From Nothopassalora personata (lineage: Eukaryota; Ascomycota; Dothideomycetes; Mycosphaerellales; Mycosphaerellaceae), in assembly GCA_033816765.1 (NCBI GenBank), contig CM066293.1, forward strand, positions 806,001 through 870,000: a stretch of 64,000 bases of DNA. Direction: 5' to 3'. Positions within the stretch are counted from its first letter, which is position 1. Every line of letters begins with the position of its first letter. Under the pieces are notes generated by a model. The model did no database searches. It saw nothing but the letters and a program-made list of their open reading frames with translations, and had not been told where the DNA came from. Below, piece after piece: positions 56,901-64,000 of this stretch. The translations under genes were made by a program, and so were the position numbers.

Positions 56901-59193
56901 ATTAACTATACTTTTATTTATATATAGTAAGACCTTTATTTGTTTGTAAGTATTTATAAAGCAATATTTTATTTGTTAGGAGATAGTAGAGGAAAGCTTT
57001 TATTTATTAGCCTTAAGGGCTAGATTTATTTATAGTATCGTATATCTTACTATACTTATATAACTAGACTATAGAGAGGCTTACTTTAGAACTACCTTCT
57101 AAGGTAAGATCTAGTTTATTATTATAGACTCTAATCCTAGGAAGCTATAGTATTAAAAGCAAAAGGAAATAGAGAAGTAGACCGCCCTTAATTATAATAG
57201 CTATTTTATCCTTTAGTCCTAACTAGATCCTAAGAACCTTACTAAAACCCGATATAAGGATACCCTTTAGACTACTACTTGCTACTAGAACTACTAGAGC
57301 CTCTAGAACCCCTCTTATAGGAAGTCAAGTTAATTATAGTACCCTCCTAAAAGTCGTTATTAGTACTAAGACGCTATAGGAACTAACGAATTAGGGTAGT
57401 AACCTTATCCTAAGAGAGGGAGTTAGAGAATAGGAAGCGGATCTTAAGTAGGACAGTTCTAGAACTATTACTAGGAGCCCTAGGGATACTTAGGCGCTAG
57501 TATATATCGCTAGAAATAAGCTAGGTAGGTAGTATCTAAAGACTATATCTAGAGGTACTTATACTAGGAGAATATAGAACTAGAGATAGGAAGCCCTTAC
57601 GTAGAGGACTACTACGTATAATAGGAGGAGAGCGACTAGCTTATATACTACCCTAGAAGGTAGTACTAGTAGATCGAGTATAACCTATACCTAGCTACTA
57701 GTAGGTTCTAGATAGACTAGTAGTACTCTACTATAGGGTGTTGCGGTTGGGCCTTGTCCCTCGTCACGTGGGTGGCCTAGGAAGTGTCGATCCTCGATAT
57801 GTCTCTAAAGTAGTGTGAACGAGAGTTCACTACAAGGTTGCAACTTAACACAAGAGTGTTGATTTGAGTTGAGCACGAGGCTCCTATCTACTCGTAAAGA
57901 AGCGTCGTCTATATAGTGCCATGTCTTGGCGTAACTGATCAGACTGATCACTGAGCAGACTGAGCGAACTGATCACTGAGCTGATCAGTCTGAGCGAAAT
58001 CGACCTGCTCAGTTTCGGTCCTTCCCGAAGAATGAGTGGCTGTGGGTTCTTCCTGAACCGAACCGTAACATAGGGTTCTTAGAGAGAAGAAGCTATACTT
58101 ATCGTAGTAATTGTTAAGAGCGTAGTTAGTATAGTAGCCCTTAAACTATCCTAGAATAGTATAGTAGCTAGTAAAGGGAAGGTTAGATCTCTCCTTATAG
58201 CGGTTATATACGCTGCCAAAGTACTAAATAAGATAGTCTATAGCGGAAGCCTATAAGGTAGGAAGATAGTTCTAACTACTATTAAGGTTTATAGTTATAG
58301 TATTAGAGATACGACCTTAAGGATCGACTATTATATAATTAAAGTCCTAGGTAGCCGCGTTAATCTAACCCTAGTTTAGTAGGTTAGTAATACTACCCTT
58401 AGTAGTTAGAAGCTTCTTCTTATAGAAGGTAACCTTAAGGGATACTATAGTAAGCTATAAGGTTATATTCCTCTTAGTAATCTTACGCTTACTCTCGATA
58501 ATCTACTTAACTAGCCTAAGTACCTTAATAAGGGTCTTACGCTTAGAGAGCCTACTAGATATAGGTAGGCCCTTTCTACTATTACTAGGAAGACGCTTAT
58601 TAGGATCGTTACCGTTACTAGAACTAGTTCTACTACTAAAGACATTGCTAGTACTACTAAACTAGTTTATAGGAGTCTACTTAATAACATCTACTATAAT
58701 ACTACTTATAAGTTAGTAAACACCCTTAAAATACTATTATATATATAGCATACCTTACTAAAGCTTCTTAAAAAGCTTTAAGAATATACGTATAGTAGTT
58801 GTTAGTATATATAAGTATATATAGTAGTCTAGAAGGGGGTAAGAGAGGTATAAAGTAGTATAAAGTAGAGAGAGTTACTTAGTAAAGAACTAGTATCTTT
58901 TATATATACCTATAAGGTCTATACGTTACTACCTAGCTATAAGAGCCTTCTTAAGCCGAGAGAACCTTCTATTTACTTCTAAAAGCGGAAAGATAAGGCC
59001 TAAATATATCTAAAAGTAGGTCTATAAAGATCTCTTATATATATAGATCTAATAAGATCGCTGTCCTTAGTATATGCCTACTTATAGCTAATCTAGTATC
59101 TAAAGCTAGTAAAGGTGTTCGAGATTAATATAGCAATATAGGTAATATTAAGTTTATTAGATTACCTTTATAGTAGTTAGTCTAAAGGGGGAG
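56901..59193. other. Tail of element E, possible ORF relic, no recognised function
   Basis: About 1.95 kb (without the solo LTR) between pol and the 3' LTR, unusually long for a copia element. A plus-strand frame at ~57420-57735 is interrupted only by TAG and reads Arg/Ser/Thr-rich (NRRRATSLYTTLEGSTSRSS). 58076-59160 is AT-rich with no coherent frame seen. Confidence 0.4.
57739..58070 (-). mobile_element. Solo LTR, unmutated, type-B R-U5
   Basis: 332 bp with TGTTGCGG and CCGTAACA ends and a perfect TSD TAGGG (57734-57738 and 58071-58075). R-U5 and the TATA/RNA-start region match the 5' LTR of element C (7430-7775). The U3 end has its own GATCACTGAGC repeats. Left by recombination between the two LTRs of a full element. 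Confidence 0.93.
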
Positions 59194-59368
59194 TATTATA
59201 AATTAGGTAACTAATAGCTATATTAGTTAGGACTTAGCATATATATACTATATTATACTGTTTCTATAGCTAGATAGTCTTACACACTATAGCAATTTAT
59301 AAGGGTTACTAATCCACCCTATCGTTTCAATCTGGAAGCTTGTACTCGTCAAATATTTATTTACAACA
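59194..59368 (+). repeat. 3' LTR of element E
   Basis: 175 bp, starting TATTATAAATTAGG (TG to TA) and ending TTTACAACA. It is preceded by the polypurine tract AAAGGGGGAG. The last ~60 bp are notably less mutated than the rest. Confidence 0.87.
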
Positions 59369-60482
59369 GGGCTGTGCTTACATCCTCGACCTAGCCGAAG
59401 CTAAGCTATATACTGACATTGTACGCTTGCATGACTCAAGTTTACGATATCGAACTGAGCCCTTTTCTTCCCTCACAACTTCTTGTCCTGCTCCTCCATT
59501 GCAATCTCGTACTCTTCGCGACGGTATCTCTTGAAGGTCAGGGGGAATGCATCTCCGAGCTGATTTTTGCGCAACTACGGCTTGCTGCATGAGTTGCGTC
59601 GCGAACGTGATGATGCTGTAGGAGGAGAGTACTGGTTTCCCTAGGGATCTGAAAGCACATGCTCGTGATAATCTCTTTCTCCTGCGTCAACACGCTCTGT
59701 GAAGCTTTTTTTGGCGCTGCCCTTCGCGCGATAGCAGGCTGGACAATGTATATTCGCAATAGCACGTTTGACCCGTACTTCACGCAAGCGAAACCAAGAC
59801 AAGCACCGAATCGTCTTGGCATCGCCTGCTAAACATGAGTTGCCTAAACCTTGCCTGTGAAAGCATTGCTATGTTCTCTTACGTGATTTCACCTGTTAGC
59901 GGCTCGTAATCTAGCTTATTCCATCTCCCACGCAGTGACATCGCTGGAGGTAGTCCAGACGCCACGGCGACGGCACTGAGCTGTCGTTGACCGGGGTAAA
60001 TGGGGTACCCAATACGCACTGCCCAATGGCGCTATTGTCGGTCGAGGCTTGTTGTTGGCATGGCTTGCAGCCTTGCCATCGGATATTTATTCACTTTCCG
60101 CAGCTTTAGGCGAAGTCAGACAGTCCCGGACTTCATGCCCAACTTAGCTTCCACCTGACAGATGCTGTGGGAGCTTGGTCTCGGATCTCTTCCTTCAAAC
60201 TTACCAACGGGCCATTAATCGGATGTCGGTTACCGCGTGTTAGCGATCGGTGTAAAGTACAGACCGGCTTTGGCTCCGAGCAACATGATAACGCCGAGGA
60301 GCTCGGCAGGAGATGTCGCGACTGTAGGCGGAGATGTGGCTTTCGCATCTAGAGGTGACTTGGCATGACCCAGTCGCGTCGGCAAACGCCATTGCCGAGT
60401 GTGTGTCTGCTAGTATACGAATATCATATAACATGCGGGCCGTATCGAGCAACCAGTAAAGACGCTTTCCAATGCTTCCGCG
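59369..60482. other. Host intergenic DNA, no recognised gene
   Basis: It begins with GGGCTGTGCT, the right copy of the E target duplication. Several short overlapping frames on both strands (59340-59822, 60133-60452) show no recognisable protein. The last ~150 bp should contain the promoter of the cutinase-type gene; ATATCATATAAC at 60419-60430 is TATA-like. Confidence 0.55.
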
Positions 60483-61254
60483 ATGTTGAGCTTGACATTA
60501 TGGCTTATGCTGCCACTATTGGCCTTCGGCCAACAAGTCGTCTTCGGTAACCAGAATCGTACCAGCTTTGCCTCAGCACTTGTAGCTGTCGATATCCAGA
60601 ATGGTGTCTGTGCACCACTTACTGTGGTATATGCCCGTGGCACCAACGAGCCTGGCAACATCGGGTCTGTGGTCGGTCCTCGCATGTTTTGGTCGTTTGC
60701 GAATTCGATGAACGGCAACATTGCGCTGCAAGGTGTCAACTACCCAGCAGACAGCTACGGCAATGTGGTTCGTGGAGCGACAGGAGCACCATCCATGACT
60801 GCTCTTGCACTACTGGCGAAGGAGCAGTGTCCTGAGACGAAGCTTGCTCTGGTCGGATACAGTCAGGTATGCCGCTGGCTTCCACGCTTCCTCAGGATAG
60901 GTATTAACCTTTAGCAGGGAGCGTCCGTCACGCACTACTCGTTGAACAATGGCACGCTGCCATCAGAGATCGTTGATGCTGTTGTCGTCTTCGGCGACCC
61001 TCGTATGTCAATCTTCAGACCAGTGCCGCGAGATGTAACTGACATGACCAGAACGGCCGAATAATGGCACCTTCGGCAATGTACCTGCGAGCAAAATCAA
61101 AGACTATTGCCAGCCAGATGATCAGGTCTGCACCGCCGGAATTGGGAATATCACCGATGGGCACAAAGCATATATGATATCAGATGTGATCGAGGCCGTG
61201 TCGTTCGTGCTGAATGTGACTGGGCTGGCTGAGCGGAGCTCGGTGGCATGCTAA
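60483..61254 (+). CDS. Secreted cutinase-family (CE5) esterase, three exons
   Basis: Exons 60483-60866, 60918-61002 and 61052-61254 give 223 residues. Intron 1 (51 nt, GTATGC..CAG, branch-like TTAAC) and intron 2 (49 nt, GTATGT..CAG, branch CTGAC) are canonical and keep the frame. The signal peptide is MLSLTLWLMLPLLAFG. Alpha/beta-hydrolase features: VVYARGTNEPGNIG, the nucleophile motif GYSQG spanning intron 1, FGDP, then CQPDDQVC with the catalytic Asp and ITDGH with the catalytic His. Such enzymes cut cutin or acetyl groups of xylan outside the cell; sequence alone does not tell which. It pairs functionally with the GH131 gene across the repeat block. Confidence 0.9.
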
Positions 61255-61766
61255 GGATGTGGTTAGCAGTATTAGGTCGATGCCGCTGTCATAAAGTTGT
61301 GCATATTTGTGCAAGATTTGTGCAACCAACTCGCCTCTTGGGCTGAAGAAGATGGAATATGTGTTTGCCGCTTTCGGGTGGCGCAATCAATGGAGCACGA
61401 CGGATCTGCAATCAATCTTGTGATGAGCAATGCATGTTCGATATGGAGCAGTCGGCCGGTGCATTCCACCCAATCACCGACAACCATAAAACTACGACAT
61501 TCTCAGACACCAGCCACAGTCCACTGGTGCCGCGCTATCAGCTCCAGTTCCGTTGAACCATGGACGGTAACATGGCGTTGGTTAACGTTAGTGCGTGATT
61601 GCATCAAGCTCCACCGCAATGGGTCAGCATCATCAAAAGGTACACAGCGCCCATGGCCGGCAGAGCGTGGCATTGAAGCTCAAAAGGTATTCGTGGACCG
61701 ACCAAACATTCACTCAATCACAAAGGCATACACTGTCGAATCTTATGACAAGGGAAGCCTGCCGAG
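61255..61766. other. Intergenic DNA between esterase and SLATT gene
   Basis: Overlapping frames at 61297-61791 and 61359-61556 have no recognised similarity and unconvincing composition. An upstream exon of the next gene could lie here but is not evident. Confidence 0.5.
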
Positions 61767-63336
61767 ATGGACTTGTCTCTCGACTTCGTGACGCGCACCA
61801 GACACGCGTGGCAAGAGTTCAGACAGCCATCCACACGGAACATCCATGATCAAGCTAGACAGGCCGAAGGTCAGGGGCCTCATCAAGATGCCCAGTATCG
61901 TACAGACTGGGTCGAGGAAAGTCGAGACCTCAGAGAGTTCCGCTTGCTTGTTGGCAGTAAGTGGTTGTATATAGACCGGTGGTCAATATGCCTGGGCTGA
62001 ACAGTAGATAGTCTATCAGGACAAGACCTTTGAAGCGCCGAATGGATTCAAGCCCAATCGACGACCTCAGCCATCCATCACGAAGCGACCAAGCCCAAAC
62101 ATGGGCATCTACACGACAGTCTGTGATGCCGAGATCAAACAGAAGCGGAATTATAAATTCTTCAACAGACTCATTACAGGCTGTCTTGGGCTGCAGATCA
62201 TTGTAGCAGCCGCTTTGACGGCGTTGGGTGCTGCCGATGGCAGTCGAAGCGCTGTCACCGTCTTTGGCGCTATCAACACCGTAATCGCTGGCTTCCTGAC
62301 CTATCTCAAGGGCACGGGGCTGCCGAACCGTCTGAAGTACTTCCAGCACGAATGGGGCAAAATCCGAGAGTTTATTGAGCAGAAGGAACGAGACTTTGCG
62401 TTCGGGCAGCCAGGTGTATCCGTCAGTGAGGAGATTCAACGGATACGGCAGATGTACGACGATGTCCGGGCAGATGTGGAGCTCAACACACCGGATCGCT
62501 TCGTGAGCGTTCGTGGCATAGGTAGAGATGGGCCGCTTACGATCAGTCAACCAGGAGCTCTCTCCCGGCCGCCAGTAGCTTTCAACCCCGATTCTTATGT
62601 CAACAGTGGCAAGAATTGGCTGAATGAGAAAGAGACACAGTTGAATACCGCGGCAAATAAAGCACAAGGTCAAGCGCATGGCATGTTCGCAAATCTTGGT
62701 CACCTGAAAGAAGTACTAGAGGACAAAGTCAAAGATATCGCTCACATGGAGAAGGAAATTGAGTCGAATGGTCGAAGCATGGCCAATGAGAAGAAACATG
62801 GTATTCTAAGCCAGATACAGTCAGCTGTGAAGGAGGTCCAGCACCTAGGACAAGAGATTGAGCAGAAAGCGAAAGAGGCGGCACACGAGAAAGAACTCGA
62901 GGCCAGGCATGCGGTCGATCAATCACAAGAAGCCGCAAGGGCCGGTCTAGCGCAACAGCGGGACGCCTTGAATGCACAGCGAGATGCCGTGAACGCGTCG
63001 ATCGTTGCAAAGCGGCTCGAGACCGACCACGCGATGCAAGGCGCTTCAGATGCGACACGAGCAGGCTTTACGCAACAACGAGACTATCTATCACAACAAA
63101 GGGACGCCCTTGGAAACGAGCTCGCGGAAAGAAAGCACGAAGTCGAGAACGCCATTGATCGGTCCACAGACACAGCAAGAGCCGGCCTTGCACAGCAGCG
63201 AGAGGCTTTGAATGCTGGCTTAGCACAGCAACGAGATACCCTCAACACGGGTCTCTCTCAACAACAGGACGCATTGAACCACGGCCTCACTCAACAGCGT
63301 GAGACATTAGACAGCAGCCTCGGGGGGGTCAAATGA
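61767..63336 (+). CDS. SLATT-type two-transmembrane protein with 11-residue repeats
   Basis: Two exons, 61767-61956 and 62012-63336, give 504 residues. The 55-nt intron (GTAAGT..TAG, branch-like CTGAAC) is the only acceptor choice that joins the frames. Exon 1 ends in EFRLLVG, a block usual before fungal SLATT domains. GIYTTV near residue 95 starts the domain; two helices follow at about 113-137 (LITGCLGLQIIVAAALTALG) and 143-162 (AVTVFGAINTVIAGFLTYL), then GLPNRLKYFQHEW and REFIEQKERDF. From ~330 on it is a long amphipathic coiled region ending in four 11-residue repeats (AGLAQQREALN type). In bacteria SLATT proteins are predicted membrane effectors of nucleotide-signalling defence systems; the fungal role is unknown. 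The start Met is uncertain. Confidence 0.82.
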
Positions 63337-63491
63337 GCCGACACAATCAAGACCAGACGTACCTCGTCAATGATAGCGCCAAATACTACCATCTGACTTC
63401 GGACAGCAGCAGACCCAATATTAACCCCGCGTACAATTTGCGAAGGCCGGTCAAGATTGTGAAGATGTCTGACTCCGGGACCCACCTGTGA
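63333..63491 (+). CDS. Short ORF overlapping the SLATT stop codon, doubtful
   Basis: A 52-residue frame (starts MSRHNQDQTYLVNDSAKYYH) begins at the ATGA overlap with the preceding stop. It could be a short 3' exon-like remnant or chance. No motif is recognised, and overlapping starts are unusual in fungi. Confidence 0.2.
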   Translation: MSRHNQDQTYLVNDSAKYYHLTSDSSRPNINPAYNLRRPVKIVKMSDSGTHL

Positions 63492-63776
63492 CTCTGCCAC
63501 TCGCTAAGATGAAGATAATATCCAGCCCATAGCTGCAAGGCCAACTTCGGAGTTCGCGTCAAGAGCGTCAATTCGAGCGTCGTCACTTTCCCCTGGTGCA
63601 CACTTTCGCGCGAATGGGTACCAACTACCAAAACAACTATGCGTAGTCAATCTTTGACACATCGGTATCTCGTCTGGGGTTCTCTATAACACACGTTGGC
63701 ACTGTCCTGGAGGATGACTTAGGCTTATCAATACTACAAGCAACCAAGCTGAATGCCCTGCGCTTCAATCTGATAG

Positions 63777-64000
63777 AGAAGACAATCAGCCAATGGAATT
63801 TCCACAGGTCTCGGTGCCGAGCTGGAGCGTATTAACGAAGTTGGTATAGCCGTGGTCAACAACTGTGACTGGTCTTCCCCCAATGGTTCTTCTCGGGAAG
63901 TGCTTGCCCGTCTCACACCAACGGGGTCTGTTACACATAACCAGCGGAGCGACCTCACTCTTGACGAGAGCATGACAATGTATCAGCAGGGGGTTGAGGC
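63777..64000 (+). CDS. Possible exon of an unrecognised gene, runs off window
   Basis: Frame open from 63777 to the end. It reads LGAELERINEVGIAVVNNCD and later SLTLDESM-like sequence (DLTLDESMTMYQQ). A splice acceptor TTCCACAG ends at 63806, which would start the exon at GTCTCGG. No family is recognised and no start codon is visible. Confidence 0.35.

Larger units (their letters stand above)
12483..59368 (+). mobile_element. Element E: RIP-degraded Ty1/copia retrotransposon hosting all later insertions
   Basis: LTRs of 175 bp at 12483-12657 and 59194-59368 bound the block. The host sequence GGGCTGTGCT is present directly outside both ends (12473-12482 and 59369-59378), so the whole block is one original insertion. 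After removing D2, F with its contents, and the solo LTR, the element is roughly 7.3 kb. The order gag, integrase, RT, RNase H is copia-type. A purine tract (AAAGGGGGAG) precedes the 3' LTR. Stops are mostly TAG and TAA. Confidence 0.88.

Noticed and set aside
61297..61791. 164-codon plus-strand frame upstream of the SLATT gene
   Set aside because: Composition rich in Trp, Cys and Ser clusters, overlapped by other frames and running into exon 1 of the SLATT gene in a different frame.

Overview
The window is nuclear DNA of a filamentous ascomycete (Pezizomycotina). This rests on short 49-55 nt spliceosomal introns with GTATGT/GTAAGT donors, a GH131 glucanase, a cutinase-family esterase and a fungal SLATT-type membrane protein, and on repeats mutated by repeat-induced point mutation (RIP). 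In the old repeats CpA has become TpA on both strands, so CAG codons read as TAG and Asp and Cys codons drift to Asn and Tyr, while CpG is kept. The species cannot be named from the sequence.

Most of the window is a graveyard of nested transposons whose order can be read from target-site duplications (TSDs). Left block (1-9656): a degraded chromovirus tail (D1, 7811-9656) was hit by a degraded Ty3 element (B, 1178-7810). B was then hit by a partial undamaged Gag element (A, 1-1177) and a complete 2.5-kb Gag-only element (C, 5262-7775, TSD TTAGC). Host island 1 (9657-12482) carries one recognisable gene, a GH131 glucanase on the minus strand.

The second block (12483-59368) is one degraded Ty1/copia element (E) at a single host site, swollen to 46.9 kb by later insertions. 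These are a complete degraded chromovirus (D2, 13267-20821, TSD GGAAT) with a retroposon in its integrase (17584-18341, 15-bp TSD); a degraded Ty3 element (F, 24766-56476, TSD AGATC) fused with a related element (G); inside that, an 11.8-kb Ty3 element (I, 32533-51651) with an unusual accessory module and repeated 26-bp palindromes; inside I, a complete degraded chromovirus (J, 41163-48462, TSD CCGAT); inside J, an undamaged solo LTR (42914-43326, TSD AGACC). An intact pogo/Fot1-type DNA transposon (54361-56226, TA duplication) sits in an LTR of F, and another undamaged solo LTR (57739-58070, TSD TAGGG) in the tail of E.

Host island 2 (59369-64000) carries a three-exon secreted cutinase-family esterase (60483-61254), a two-exon SLATT-type two-helix membrane protein with 11-residue repeats (61767-63336) and possibly the start of a further gene at the right edge.

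Three points stand out. First, the Ty3 families show an 8-10 nt match between the LTR interior and the primer-binding site just after the 5' LTR, the self-priming arrangement of the Tf1/sushi clade. Second, an antisense ORF with a Cys6 cluster and coiled coil lies next to the 3' LTR in separate elements and is recognisably conserved as protein. Third, the repeats fall into two layers, an old heavily RIP-mutated one and a young unmutated one. Boundaries of degraded coding regions are approximate.
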